Assembly: GCF_028372415.1 (NCBI RefSeq)
Contig: NC_092876.1
Span: 56,597,256-56,661,255, forward strand
Reading direction: 5' to 3'
Length of the DNA: 64,000 bases
Source of the DNA: Notamacropus eugenii
Taxonomy: Eukaryota; Chordata; Mammalia; Diprotodontia; Macropodidae
Shown here piece after piece: positions 36,601 to 51,600 of the stretch. The position numbers and the translations under genes are program-made. Positions within the stretch are counted from its first letter, which is position 1; the number at the start of each line of letters is the position of its first letter. Below the pieces are notes generated by a model. That model ran no database searches, was not told where the DNA came from, and was given only the letters and a program-made list of their open reading frames with translations.

Positions 36601-39600
36601 GGGCCAGCAGAAAACAGAGTGGTGTAGTGAAAAGAGGGCTAGACTTGGGATCTGGGGTCCTCAGTTCAAATCTAATCTCTGCTGCTAGCTGTCTCTACGA
36701 ATTGAGGCAAGGTTCTTTGACCCCAATTCCCTCATTTGTAAATAAGACCATTGGACTTGGTCTCTAAAAGTCACATCTGGCTCAAACTTTACACCCAAAG
36801 ATGTCTTTCTCCAGATCCCCTCCACTCTACCCCCCAGCTACAATATTAAACTGAGGTCAAATTCAATGTCATGGAAAGACTTTAAATATCTAGTCTAGGG
36901 ATTCTCTTTTTGTATGTTATGGATCTCTTCTCAACACAATGTTTTAAAGTAATGATAAGCTACTAGGTGCAGAGTAGATGAAGCTCAGAGTTCAAATCTA
37001 TCTTTGGATGCCTCCTGACTTTGTGACCCTGGGCAGGTTACCTAAACTCTGTCTATTTGGGGAGAATGATATCACCTTCCCCTCCAGGGGAATTTGTGAA
37101 GATAAAATGAGACATTTTGAAGTGCTGTGAGAACATCAAAGCACCATTCACATGCTTTTGTTGGCGAGTTGTTTCAGTCGTGTCTAACTCTGATCTCACT
37201 TGGAGTTTTCTTGGCAGAGATATTGGAGTGGTTTGCCATTTCTTTCTCCAGCTCATTTTACAGATGAGGAAACTGAGGCAAACAGGTAAATGATTTGCCC
37301 AGGGTCACCCAGCTAGTAATTGTCTGAGGCTGGGATTTGAACTTGGGAAGATGTCACTCTGTGCGCTATGGTACCACCTAGCTGCCCCATATACATGCTA
37401 GCTATTTTGTATACACATATAAATTACATATATACACTTGTACATACATGGATGCATGTATACACATACATGTATCATAATGATGTAGGCATCATTCCTA
37501 TGTCATAAATACTTATATATTATTATAATCCTGTTTCTGTAATTTTACATGTTATATTTGAAGGAAATGCTAAATTTCAGTAGTTTCAAGGAAACAAAGA
37601 TGACCTTTTTTCCCCTTCTCCAAGTTCATGGACTCTTTGAAATCTATCTCCAGGTACTTTGAAGGTCTGTGGACCCCAGGGTAAGAACTCCTAAAGGAGT
37701 TTAACTTCCTCACTTAACAGATGGGAGTGAAACAGATGGCAGAATAGACTGGAGTCATCTGTCCCGACTCCTGGTCTTCCAACTACATATTACTTACTAG
37801 TCATTCTTTAGGCTTTCTTTAAAACAAACAAACATCCAAGAGCAGCTGTGCCACCATATAACCTCTGTGAGGGCTATTGGTAGCCAAGGAATAACTTTTA
37901 GTTTTGTCCGGATGGGCCGAAAGATTTGGAAGACTGAATCAGTTACCTTGGGGTAGCAGTGAGCCATGAAACTCAAGCTATCCCACTCTGCCCTCCACCC
38001 CCAACTCAGAACCAGGCAACTGCCCCTATAACCAGCCTCATCCTTTCCTTCTCCTAGGACCCTCCATAAAGCCGCCTTACAGAATGGTACTGGGGCCAAA
38101 CAGTCCTTCCCATGTTGTCACACATCTGAGAAACCGAGAAAGTCGGAAATATTATGTGGAAGCACTTTCCTTCCCAGATGCTGACTTCTCTGGGCTAGTT
38201 TCTTTCACTGTCTCCCTTCTGGAGAATACTTGTACGGTATGTGCATGAATGGGCTCTGGACTGGGGGTGGGGGTGGGGGGAAGTTGATGAAGTCTGGAGA
38301 GCAAGTTAAGAGAGAGTTCGCTAAAAGGGCAACAATGGGTATGATTTAAGAAATCATCCCATAAGAAGAAAAAACCTTTTTTTTTTTTTTTTTTTTTTTT
38401 AAGTAAAGGGCTGGGGAGAAACTCGGGAAGGGTGAGTTGATTCCAGCCTCCAGTAAATAGAAATGCTTGAGAGCTGACTGGATCATAGATTGCAAGTTGG
38501 AAGGGACCATCTCTTACAGATGAGGGAACACAGCCTAGAAAGGGGGAAATGGTTTGCTCAGGGTCACCCAGCTAGGAATTAGCTGAGCAGGGATATGAAC
38601 CTAGGCATTCTAGAACTCTAAAGGTTAACAGCTTTCTACTAAATTCGTCTTGTCCTCCCTTCCATAGGATTCCTCTGAACCTCCGCTTTATAACGTAGAA
38701 GTGGTTTTCCGTGTGGCACCATGGATCATGATTGCTAACACCCAACCACCTGTGGAGATCTATATCACAAGGTAAGGGTGAGAAGGGGGGCTTCAAGAGA
38801 GGCCCCGACAAACCTTGGATGATTCCTCTTCCTCCTGACCTGGCATCAACCCCACAGCTCTCTCTCCCATGCACTGGCACAGCCCCGCCACTCGGGACCC
38901 CACTAGAATGAGATACCACCCCCAAATGAACTGTGATCTTCCTAGGAGTCTGGGCCAATCAGTGTTCTTGCCCACTCATACTCTTCTCCAAATAACTCAG
39001 TATTTACTCTGTGTGTAAGTATCTGTGTGTACGTGTCTATTTTTCTATCTACATGTATGTGTGTATATATGCACACATACACCTAAGTGTGTGTATAGAG
39101 ACACATGAACATACATACTCATGTATACATACAGTGTGCTCATATGCATACATACAAGCGTGCATTGCTTGTGTATTAAGTATATGGAATGCATGTTACT
39201 CTTCCTCAATAAAATGTGAGCTTCTTGAGGGTAGGGACCAATGTTTCTTATCTCTGAAGCCCCAATGACCTCCCATTGCCTGGCATGTGGGAGACTAAAT
39301 CTGGAGCTATTCTGCTACTTCCCTTTCTAGAAAATTGGAGCAACAGCCCTTGCGACCATGGAGATTTTGGAGGGAAACTGGAGGTATACCGCCTATCAAG
39401 TGGTTGACGGGGTCATTGGAGCCAAGCATAAGAAGATGCAGGTTTGTTCTAGGGATTTGGAGTCTTATGTAGGTGGCTCAGCGGCTAGAGTGCTGGGCCT
39501 AGAGTCAGGAAGACTCCTTCTTGTAAGTGCAAATCTGGCCTCACACTTAGCTGTGTGACCACAAGCAAATCACTTTACCCTGTTTGCCTCAGTTTCCTCA

Positions 39601-42600
39601 TCTGTAAAATGAGCTGGAGAAGAAGATGGTGAACCACTGTAGAACCTTGCTGAGAAAACCCCAAATGGGGTCACAGTGTCAGACATGACTGAAACAACTG
39701 AACTATCTCCTCTGCCCTCACCTAATCAAGAGTATATCCCCAGACATTTAAGTCAGGTTGTTATATATCTGGCAAATGACAGCAGTTTCCAACTTGGAGA
39801 AAGGCTGAAAACTTCTTAATCAACTCGGGTCCTACTGTCTGACATGTCCCATGAGTTCTAAAGTGGCCTTTTCCTGTGCCAAGGATCCAGGCATCTAACT
39901 GCATTCAGAGCAGATCGAAATAGAGAGAGAGAGGGAAAGTACAAGGGTTGGAACAAGGGCCCTAGAGTTTGCCTCTTTGAATTTTAGCTGAATTTAGTTG
40001 AATTTTAGAATGGAAGAGAAGAGATGGAAAACACCATGAGGCTAGAGTTTAAAGACCAACAGCCCCCAGCAGAATAACTTAATCTAAGCAGAGAAAGCCT
40101 AGGGTGCAGACCTGTGCTACAGAAACACCTGATCTCATTCCATGGACCAGATCAGAGATCTGAAGGTGGTTTGGAATTAAAACCAAGAAGTCACCCATAG
40201 AGACCAAGAGGAAAAGACTAAACGTGCTCTTTCCCCTTCCCCCAATATGTGCTGAGCTGAATTGAATAACAATTGTTTACAAATTGGCAAACTTTCCAAA
40301 GATTTTTTTTTTTTTACATTTGTAACTTAGTCTGGCACTTCTTGATATAGGGTAATATCCTTCCTCTTACCCTCAACCTGCCAATATGGATAGCAAACAA
40401 CTGATGGATATAGGTAGCAAATAAAATGAATGAGACAAGTTATCACCTAGAAGCCAATGCTCTGTGGCACCTTAGCCCACTCAGCTAGGTTGGTCCATGG
40501 CTGTGTACCATCAGGATCGGACCCTAAGCCCTTCCAGCTAGATGTAGTCTACTCTGCTTAGCTTCTCGGAAGCCAAAACTTTCTCCATGACATGCTAAGA
40601 CTTTGAAGGAGAAAGACGGAGGGTGATAAAGAAGGCTTTGACGCTCTGAATGGATGGTTTGGTGCGATGTGCTTAGAAGAAAGGGAGGAAGGGCAGAATC
40701 ATGGCCAATATTGCTTGTGCCTAGAGTGAACTTGCAAACTGACCAGAGTAAGCAGCGTGATGACTAATTTAGGGGGGGACAAGGGAATGGGAGAAGAGGC
40801 AGACCCTGGGACATTAGCCCCTGTGAGCAAGCTAGAGGAGTTCCTCGGGGTCATAACAAAGAAAAGAAGCACGTATCCATTTGGCAGCTTCCTAATCTGA
40901 GAAATTCTTGTTGTCAAACTTGATAGTACCTCTGTTACTGAAGGTGTACGAGCATAGTACGCCTCCTCTAACCTTTAGCACTCTGGGCCAAGTCCCCAGT
41001 GGCACCACGTTAGTTAAAGCTCTTGTCAAGGCTTTGTTTCCCAAAGTTTTCATAAAGAATCTTTTTTTCAAGTCAAGGACCATGGATACAAAAATAATAG
41101 GAGAACCTCCCCCCCCCCCCCCAAATGCGCTAAATGCGCTGGTTCTTTGTTTTCTTTCAGATCTATACCTTCATCCAACTTCCTGGGTACTGTCCTTGAC
41201 TATTCCTATGTAGCTCACTGTGAGCTGGCTTTCTGCCCTAGGGAAGCAAATCGTCTCGACACATGGATTGGGGTAACGCTAATGGGTTGAAGAGCCTAGC
41301 TCTCTGAGCTTCCCTCCTCATCCCAATGGTCCTGTTCTCTTGTTCGGGAGGGATCAGGTACAGAAGTGGGGAGGGGGCATGGTGGCAGGGCTACTCCCTG
41401 CATGGATGCATTGGGCAAATGCGTTATGTGGAATAAGATGGGCTTGGTTCCTGGCTAACAACCCTGTGGGAAGGGAAGGGGGATCAGGAACCTCATTTGG
41501 GATTGTTCAGGACAGCTATTTAGAGGATTAACTTTGGCAAGGGTCTCTTTTGATGAGATTGAGCAACTGAAGCTAATAACTCATATTCAGGTTGTCTGGG
41601 TATAAAGTCAGCCCCCAGTAGATGGAAACTTTGAATCAATGGCTAGATACCAATAAGTATTATGATGAGTTGATTCTATATCCTTTAAAGGCTTACAAAA
41701 TCCCTAGGCAAGGCTTATAATTGCTCTGGGCCTCCTTTTCCCAATCCACAAAAGTGGAAATAATCATATATACCTCTGAAGCTGAAATAACAAGAGTATA
41801 TGTAAGGAGTCATAAGAATACTGGATATCATCACAAATTTCTTCTAATAGTCCAAGATAATTGATGTATGTACTCTCTCTCCGTCTAAAAGTTTGACAAA
41901 ATTGAGACTTAGGGAAGTCGAGTAGTTTTCCCCTTTATAAGGTAGCAGTGGAAAGAATACTGGACCTAGAACTATGAACACCTGAATTCAAAGCCAACCT
42001 CTAATACTTACTAACTATGTGATCCTGGGCAAGACATTTCAGCTCTGTTTGCCTCAGTTTTCTCATCTATAAGCAGTGAGAACTGACCTCCCAGGGTGGT
42101 TATGAGGATTAAATGAGATAATGTTTGTAGTTTAAAAAAAAAAAAAGCACTTAGTAGAATGTCTGGCATTTAGTAGGTACTATGTAAATACTTTTCCCCC
42201 CCTCCTTTCTCCCACTTATATGAAAGAAGTAAATAGCACCCCTTGAGGTCTGAATCTAGGTCTCCTGACTCCTGCTCCAGCATCTTCGATTTATTGTTGT
42301 TTGCTGTTGCCCAGTCATGTCCAACTCTCCATGGTCCCATTTGGGAATTTTCTTTGCAAAGATACTTAGAGTGGTTTTGCCATTTTCTTCTCTGGCTTGT
42401 TTTTACAGATGAGGAAAGTGAGGCCAACAGGGTTAAATAACTTACCCAGGATGACATAGTGTCTGAGGCTGAATTTGAACTCAGGAAGATAAGTCTTTCT
42501 GATTCCAAGTCCAGTGTTCTATGCATTGCATCTACCTCCTCTCACATACCCATTTGTGTGCCATATTTAAATGTTTCCCTTGGTTTCTTGGGGCAGCTAG

Positions 42601-45600
42601 GTTGATGCCGTGGATTGAGCACTGGTCTTGAAGTCAAGAAGATCCAAGTTCAAATCTGGCCTCAGGCACTTACTAGCTGTGTGACCCTAGGCAAGTCACT
42701 TAATCCATATTTGCCTCAATTCTTCATCCGTAAGATGGGGATACGCTGGAGAAGAAAATAGCAAACCACTCCAGTATCTTTGCCAAGAAAACCATATGGA
42801 CACAGTCCACGGGGTCACAAAGAGTTGGGCACTACTGAACAAGGAGCTTGGATGGGGGTTGGGGTGGGTAGCCTAACACAAAGGAAAAGATGCATAACTT
42901 TAGAAACTTTTGTAAAGAGAGGTAACAATTTTAGCTTGGGGTGGGGTGGGTGTCAGAGCAAGCCCTCAGAGAAGTGGTGACACCTGAGCTAATTCAAGAG
43001 CTTCTGAGAGACGGGAGCAGACTGTTTAGCCCTGGGTCCACAGACCAGCTGATGTTTGCAAGGTAGAACAGTTGGAGGAGATACAAGGATACAGTAGCTG
43101 GAGTCAGATGGCAGTGGGAGATCCAAACTAAAGAGCATGGACTTTGTCTTAGGGGGAATAGAGAGCCAACAATCATTTCTGAGCAGGAAATGGACATGCT
43201 CACCCTGTGTCTCACTGAGGGGGGCATACAATAGTGCATGCCCAACCTGAATGGAAGTAGGGAGAAGAGGCCTGACACAAGACCCGATCTAGGAGGAAAA
43301 TCCAGAAGGATAAACTTGGGCTTGAAGTAAACGTGTTCCAAAACACTTAAAACACTATACTGTGGTTATTGACCATTAGAGAGGCCCAAATATAGGATGA
43401 ACTTCCTCAGGAGGTACTGGCTCCCCTCCTTGGGGAGCTCCAAGCAGAGGTTGGATATCCATTTGTCTTATTCTAATAGGAATCTTCTTACAGTGTTTAG
43501 GTTAGACTAAATGGCTGTTGGGGTCCCTTCTGAGTCTCCAGCTCTGAGATTCCATAAGTTGTCCAGGGCATGGACTACTTTCGCTTTTTGCCTTTGCACC
43601 TTTGACGTATTGTATCCCCTTGCTCATCAAACATACAAAGAGAACTCCGAAATTTCAAACCTATATGTCTGGATAAACATGATGCCCCCAACACAAATAG
43701 GGCATGTAGGAAGAAGAGCTGGCTTAGGGAGAGGACAATTACTTGAGTTTAAGGTGCTGAAATTTTGGCAGAGAAGAGCCCAAGAGACAATTGGGAGACT
43801 GGAGACTGTGAAACGGGAAGAGTTAGAGATCGTTCGATTTACTTCTTCCTCTAAATTCTTCATGAAAGGAGATGCTAGCTCCTTTTTGTTCCTTCCCAGA
43901 ATGAGGTGGCAATTGGATACACCTACGGTCCTCAACGACGTTTTCCTGTTTTCCTCGATTGCCCCTGGACCAGGGGACTGCAGCACTTTGTGTTCAAAAA
44001 CAGGCTGGTATGTGGCTCGGTTGCCTATCACGATGAGGTCAAGAACAATCTTTATTCATCCACCACTTTCTTGTTTAAAAAACCCTTTCCTTACCCCAGC
44101 ACTATGAGATCAATGATGTAAGGGGTTCATTTTCTCCATTTTATAGATGAGGAAACTTGAGATCTAGATTGGGGAAAAACGTGACAAGCACGCAGTGGTC
44201 AGAGGGAGCGTACACTTGAGCCCGAGTCCTCTGACTTGGTCTGCAGAGTGATGCAGGGGAGGCTGGCCTGCCTAGAAGGTGGGGATGGTCTCATATGACC
44301 TCAGGAATTCTCTTTCAACTAAATGCTGGCCTAGAAATCACATTTTAGGAAGGACATTAGGAAAAGTTGGAAAACGTCCAGCCAAGGTAACCAGAACAGG
44401 TAAGGACCTAGGGATATTTAGCTGGAGAATGGAGAAGATGGATCGGGCAAGAACAAGATGGTAGATCTGCAAGTATTTGAAGGGTTGTCACCCAGAAGAA
44501 TATCAACTTACTCTGTTTGGCCCTAAAGGCCAAAACTGATAAAGTCTCAGTTACAAAGAAGAAAATTTATACCTAAAAGAAAATTTTGATTAACAATGTG
44601 TTTTTGAAAAGTAGAATGGGATTGCCTTGGAAGATAGCAAGGTCTTCAGAGGCCAAATAATCACTTGTCAGGTATGTTTGTAGAAGGGATTCCTGGACAC
44701 TCAGGTCTCTTCCAGTTCTGAGACTATTCCTCTAATTTTGAGAAATTCATATTAAAGAGATAGTAGATACATTAGAAAAAAAACACTGTTATTCAAAAGC
44801 TCTGGATTTGAACCCTAATTTTGCCACTGACTAGTTATTTTACTTATGGCAAGTTAGCTAATCTCCTTGGGTCTCACTTTTTTTTTTTCTTCTGTGTAAG
44901 CAAGGGATTTCAGAAACCCCTCTGTTTCCGAGGTCCTTTATAGTTCTGACTCATGAGCCAAAATTCTCAACCATAAGTCCCATGATACTTGTTCAACTAT
45001 CCAATACTGACTTCTCTTTCTCTAATTGGGGGAATGGGACTTACCCCAGCCACCATCCTTTGGTTACGTGATACATGAACGGGAAGATGATGTTAATATG
45101 GATGCCACTGGGTTCCTGGAAGTCAGCCCACCAGTCACTGCCAATGGCGTCTTTTATCCCTTGGGCAGGATTCTCATTGGTGACGGCAGCTTGCCCAGGT
45201 AAGGAGTAAGTTTGAGACTTTAGCTCACATAGCGAATGGGAAAAGTTCTTTTCTCTACCCCATACATGTCCCTAGTCTTGACAGCAATTGGTCATTTATA
45301 TTCAACAAGTATTTTTTAAAGTGTCGACTGTATGCAAGGCATTTTGCTGGGGAAGAGCCAGAATCAGTAAACATTTATTAAGTGCCTAATATGTGGCAGG
45401 CCCTGTGCTAAGCACAAAGATACAAAAAACAAAAGCAAAAGACAGTTCCCACCTTCAGGGAGCTCACAATTTAATGGGGGGGAGGGGAAGCAAACAATGG
45501 TTGATATGGTGTGACTGATGAGGGCTCAAGAAAGAAACAGGAACCCCAAGACTGGAGTTCCTTGCATGGGCCATTTGGAAGAGAATTCATGAACTCAAGA

Positions 45601-48600
45601 ATTCTTGAGGTCAAGGTGGTAAATTCTTATTACGCTTTTCAGTGGGCAAGAGTTCCTAGGGAAACTGCAATTTGGATGGGGCACAAATAAAGTTTATATA
45701 GGATATTTTGTAGTAAGACATATGCCAAGTGTGATTACTAGGTGATTCAGGGCAGGATTAAAGAGGGGTTAAGGAGTGATTCTTAAAGGAGCATGCACTT
45801 TTGATATCTACTGCACAGGTGTTTTACCCAAAATTCATCAGGAAATAGCCCAAGAGGGAGCCTACATGGAGGTGTGGTTTTAGGCCTGAAAAGTCACTAA
45901 GTCAACTAGCAGTCAGGGCTGGCTCAGAAATACCAGGCTGATCTCATCAATGTCTTGTTAGACAAGATAAATGGAAAGGAGTATACGGAGGTCTAAGTCT
46001 AGGATATGTATGATTGGTCAGTGAGGAGTAAATGTTATGACCCAGTACATAACTGATTCAAATGAATAAATTCTATAGATAGAGCCCAGCTACTGTAGTA
46101 GGAAGAGAAATTATGATGTTTTGCCGGGATAGGCTGTTCTTGGGCTAGGGAGAAATTGCGTGGGATAGCATTTGGAGGCTAGGGAGAAATATGGTTTTAG
46201 AATTGGGGTCTAAGCACCCCATCAGGACCTGTACCATGAGAAAGACTGAAGGACAAATCAACACATACATTAACATATAACAAGTATAGAGTGCATAAGA
46301 ACTTCCCCAAAAGGGTTTCTATAAGCTAATCTGCTGAGTATTTGTTAAGTCCCTAAAGATGTCCAAGATACTATTTAGACAAGGGTAGACAGAAGCGGGG
46401 AAAGGAAGCTCCCTCAAGAAGCTTAGAGATATTCCTTCTACATCAAGGGGTTTAGGGGTACATTTCTCCTCCCCCCTTTACTGCCCCCTCCACTCCCACA
46501 ATTTGGAAAATTTGTGTAAAATGTTTTTGGTCCTTCCTTTGTATCAGAGAAGAAATTTGAATTTTTTTCTTTTATGGAATGTTTACAGTACTTCATTATG
46601 AAATACAGGTTGATATCATATAATACTATACATATCTTTTATGCATTTTTGAGTTTCTAAACTTTTTCTGTGTCACCTGTTGGCCTTTGCATGTCGTCTG
46701 CGGCTTCCGCGAAACACCCCCCCCCCCCAAAAATTCTCATTTAATTGCTTCTGCTGGCCTGTGATATGTCAAAGCTGAAATGAGGAAAGCCACAAAGTGG
46801 AAGGGATAACTGTATGTTTCTACTGATCTCAAGTGGATGGGGAAAGGCTTATTGGAAGACATAACTTTAAATCAGGCTTTTGGGGGATATTGGTGTGATA
46901 GTAAAAAAAAAAAAAAAAAAAAAGAGCATTAAACTTGAAGTCAGAAGACTTCTGTCACTTTCTATGTGAACTTTGGGTGAATCAGTTTATTCCTGTGGGG
47001 CTTTGCTCCTTCCTGGGTTTTTACGAGGTAGGGGTGGGATTAAACCAAACTGTGCTTGAGATCACTTCCGGTTCTGGATCCTACGACCTGATGGTCTTGG
47101 AATCTAGATTCTGGGAAGAGGGGAGAAAGATCTTTTGGATCCATGGATTTAGAGCTAGAAGGGATCTTAGAGGTCATCCTAAGTATAGCCCACCCTCTCA
47201 CTCTTACAATTGAGAAAACTGAGACCCCGCAAAGGAACAGAATTGGGTCCCCTGACTTCAGACACAACATAAGACTTCCCTTCTGTATTCTGGACTTGCT
47301 GTCCAAGTTAGGAAAGACCCTAATGACTTAAACTAAAGTTCCTTCAGTCTACCTTCTTTGAAACAGGCAGAGGGAGACCCCTCCTCTCCTTGTAGGGGCA
47401 GGGACCTATGGGGGTGACATACTGCATTCATTGTTGAGGTTTAGAGTTGGGAGATCTGGTTCAGGTGGGAAAGAATTCACTTAGACGACTTTTTTTCCCC
47501 CTAACCAAGGGGAGCAGCGGGCTAGCCCTGGAAGAAAGATGAACAATTTAGAGAGGAGGAACAGGGGCTTTTTTTCTTTTTCTTTCTTTCTTTCTTTTTT
47601 TAAGAAAGACAAAGGAAACTTTGAGCCAGGATGAGGGAAACAAGGAATTTTGTAGTCCAGGATAAGGGGAAATCTTGTGGTATTTCAAGATGAGGGGAAG
47701 AGATTTTGAGATACCCTTGGGCCCAGGAGGGTCTCCCAAGGTACAGGAAAAGTAACCTTTAACATTAACCCTTAGGGCACCCTCTGTATCCACATCACTT
47801 CAGTTGGTAGATGTGTTGGTCATTTCTGTGGAATTGTTTCTTAGTCTCTTTTCTTTCTCTCTCCCCATAGAAAGCCAGTCTTAGAAAGATGTAGGGTCAA
47901 CAATGACCTCCAACACCTAGAAGTTCTGTGAACCCTGGGCAAGTCCCTTAAACCTTTCAGGGTACCAGATAATTCTCTGGGATTATAAATGGTAGAGAAG
48001 GTGCCAGCCTGCATCAGCCAATGAAGCCAGAAGTCCAGTCCCTATTTTGTCCTTGTATCCTTCATTAGAAGGAATGGCCCCCAGGGAAGGGAAGTAGACT
48101 TATTTAGACTGAGGAGAGTAATAAAAACAGTATAGGTTTTTTTTTTTTTTAATGGAAAATGAAATGGGTACAATGCTGAATGGTGACCTGAATCCCTCAC
48201 GTGGGCAAAGAAGAATCTGCGGTGAGCCTCCAGGTCCAGGATTCCCGTCCTATGGCTTCCGCCTGCCTCCCTCCTCCTATGTGCATCCTAGCTTTCCTCA
48301 ACTCTTGTATTTCTTAGGGAAAACATCCCAGAAGTGAACCTAAAGTTGCGGAGCTTCATCTATGCCCAGAAAATGCAATACCCCCTGGAGCTCTTCTCGG
48401 CATGGCTTCTGGAGGGCAACGTGAAAGAATTCCTGACCTTTGTCCCTGCCAACGATGGAAAGGTACAGGCAGGAAATGCCCAGTTTGTCCAGCCTAGCTA
48501 AGGCTGGCAGTGTGTGGGGAAAGGGTCTGAACTATGTTAGCGAGTAGCTAAGTGGATTAGAAGTTAACCCATACACACATCATAGAAGGAGAAACTAGTG

Positions 48601-51600
48601 ACCAAACAGTCCAGTAGAAAAAACTTTGGAGTTGGAGAAATCAGGTTCAAATTTTGACTACTACAATTGGCTGTGTGGCCTTGGGTGAATTAGTTTAACC
48701 TCTCTGGACTTTGTTTCCTCTCCTTTTTAAAATGAATGTTGGACTCAAATGGCCTCAAGGGATCCTTCGGGCCATAGTTGTCTGATCCTAAGTAGGTTGG
48801 GATCCCTTCATTTGTGCTGGTCACCTCAATCCCTCTACTCTTCCAAAGGGGAAACTCAATAAAAAGCCAAAAACCCTGGATATTATGAGTCTAGGTCCAC
48901 ACCCCCAGCCCTCTCCTCACAATCTGTCTCTTAAATCTCTAGTCTGCCAGTATCCATGGTGAGGGGATTTATGAGGACCTCTTCCTCAGAATGTCACATC
49001 CACAAACTTGAGCACCTGTTGTGTACTGATCTAAGGAGTAGCCACCAGAAGCTAGTGGCCTTCCCCTCACCTCAGGAAGAATGGCAAGTGCCTACCTCTG
49101 TGCTCTGCCCTCCATCAGGTCTTCCCCCACTGAAAACATGCAAATGGGACCCATGGTCAAACAGCCCTTTGTCACTCTGTCCTTTCTCTCCCTAGGGCTT
49201 CCGGCTGCTCCTGGCTAGTCCCAGGGCCTGCTATGAACTGTTCAAGCTGGAACAAAGACAAGGGCACGGGAATGCTTCTGTGCTAGACACAGTGGATGAA
49301 AACGTGCTCCATTATGCTGGTATCTCCCTTTCTCTCATCCCCCCAACTCCATCTGAACCATAACACAAGCTCCCCCAACGCAGCACAGGCCTCATGGGTA
49401 TGGGGGGAAGCGTCTAACAGGCACCCAAAGGTAGACCTTTACTTACTGCTGACCCCAGTGCTATGAGCTCAGATCAGGCAGAAAGCATTTCGTAAGTACC
49501 TACTGTGTGCCAGGCATTAGCACGCAAAGATGGAGGTGAAATGATCCCTGCCCTGGAGAGACCTATATTCTAGTAGGGGAGGTATCTACACACATATGTA
49601 TCTGTGTGTGTATCTGCCTATACTCTCTGTCCCTCCAAAACAGCCATTAAGCAATCTTGGCCAAGAAAGTACCAAGTGCTAGAATAAAATGCTACAGGAA
49701 AGTTGTGGGGTTTTGTTGTTTTGTTTTGTTTTTTTGAAAGAGAATACTTACAGGTGGGCATAGATGGCAGTGGAGAAGGAGACGCAGGCAGGGCAGAATG
49801 AATTGGAGATGGCTGCTGGGATTTCAGAGTAGTTGCGGCTAGCAGGCATTTTCGGGAGAAATGGAGGCTGGGGGAAGTGTATGAGTGTAGTTCAGGGAGT
49901 TGCCTGCAGGGATGGATGCAATTGAAACTATGAGGATGAATGAGATCCCAGAGGAAGGATAGGAAGAGGAGCTGAGGGCCTTGGTAGATAGGATGATATG
50001 ACCACACCTCTATGGGTCAGAAGGGGAACAGGAGCTCTGTGTCTCTGTCCTAAGGTGCTTTCTGGCTTCTTGCCCCATGACTCTCCTGGTGAAGGACCTT
50101 CTCCAGCCTTATCCATGCCCCTCCCCACCACCTCCTTCCCCCTCTCATGATTCTGATGGCAGCTGGCAATGTTGATTCTCATCACACTATCTTGCCTTTC
50201 CTCCAGAAAGGGTGAAGATGAGTATCGATGAGATCTTGGCTGATAAATTCTTGCAGAGGCAGAATGACTACGTAGAGGTATTGGGGAGGGTGGAAGGAGA
50301 AGGGTCAGCATGTCAGAGTGTCTCCAAGCCTGGCCTGCTACCCATTCCTGGCTAGGGTCAGAGGCTGGCAGAGGTCCCTTGGTCACTAATTGTAGATACA
50401 GACTGGAATTTAACCCCCTCTTCTATATTGTACCTCCTGGCCTGTGTTATAAGACTGACTTAGGGCAAGAGCTAAAGCTAAGTTGGAAACCAAATCCACA
50501 AATGTGAGTCATCTGCTATAGGCCTGACATGGGAAGCATTTTTTTTCCTTTTTCAGATAAAATCATTGCCCCTCTACTGAAAGATGGTGTGTTGTAGCAA
50601 AGTTAAGAGCTGGTAGGCAGGAGACCTAGGCTCAAGTCCTTGGCCTACCGCTGACTCACCACATGATATGGGCATGTCCCATTTCCTTTCTGGGTCTCAG
50701 CAACCTCATTTATTAAAACGAACAAGTTGGATGGGATTTATAACAAAGATCTTTTCTAAGCTCTGACTAATGCTACAAAGTCTGTAACATTTAAAAAAAA
50801 AATTCCTACTTAGATCTCAAGAAGATTGTTGGAAGAATGTAGGATTTGAAGCCAGACAACCTGAGTTCAGATCCTGACTTCCCCAGCCTTGGTTTATTCA
50901 TCTGTAAAATGAAGGTTGGGTTAGGTGACAAAGTTCCTTTTCTAGCCCTATGACACTTTTCTTCCTCTGTCTCTATGTCAAGACTTGCATTGCTTATAAC
51001 CAAAGGGTGCTAGAGGTGGAATTGGGGCTCTCGGAGAGAGACATCATCTATATTCCCCAGCTGTTTCGCTTAGGCTGGATCTGGGATCCCACCATCCAAA
51101 AAGAAGTTCTCCGAGCAGGGCATCTCTTCCCCAACATGGTAAGGAATACAGCAGGGGTATGCAGGGAGTAGGCCATATTTGACACCTGGACTTCCTGACT
51201 CTGTATGTAGCACTCTATCCATCATACTACCTATCTGTAGGGGTGGGCAGATACGTGAGTTTGGAGCTAGGTCTCCAAGGAAGTTGGGTAAGCTAAGGAG
51301 AGAGAGCATTCCAGGCACGGTGATCGAGCCTAAGGAATGGTGGATCATGCATGAAGAACATCAAGGCTACCAACATATCGTGCAAAGAGGAGGAGTAAAG
51401 TATAAGAAGCCTTTATAATAACAGATTCATATTTGATCATAGGGGTAATAGGGAACCACTGGAGTTTGAAGGTGGGGAAGGGAGGTAACTGTAAGACCTG
51501 CATTTCAGGAAAATCCCCTTGGCAGGTGTGCAGAGGATGGATCTGGGCAGGAAAGATTTGAGTCAGGGATACTAATTAGAAGTCATTTGAATAATCCAGG

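Noticed and set aside
39331-39441. A 37-codon open stretch between TTTCTAG and a GTTTGT donor, first taken as PADI6 exon 9; it would have implied a one-base frameshift and truncation in exon 11.
   Set aside because: The true exon 9 is at 41161-41272: it aligns without gaps to PADI4 exon 9 and fits the phases of exons 8 and 10, so the frame is intact.
43511-44107. Longest open frame in the window, 198 residues.
   Set aside because: It runs through a CR1-like tail and intron, then reads PADI6 exon 10 in the wrong frame.
49618-50386. Two overlapping minus-strand open frames of 129 and 152 residues.
   Set aside because: They lie in PADI6 intron 13 and part of exon 14 antisense, are Pro/Ser-rich, and have no recognisable domain.
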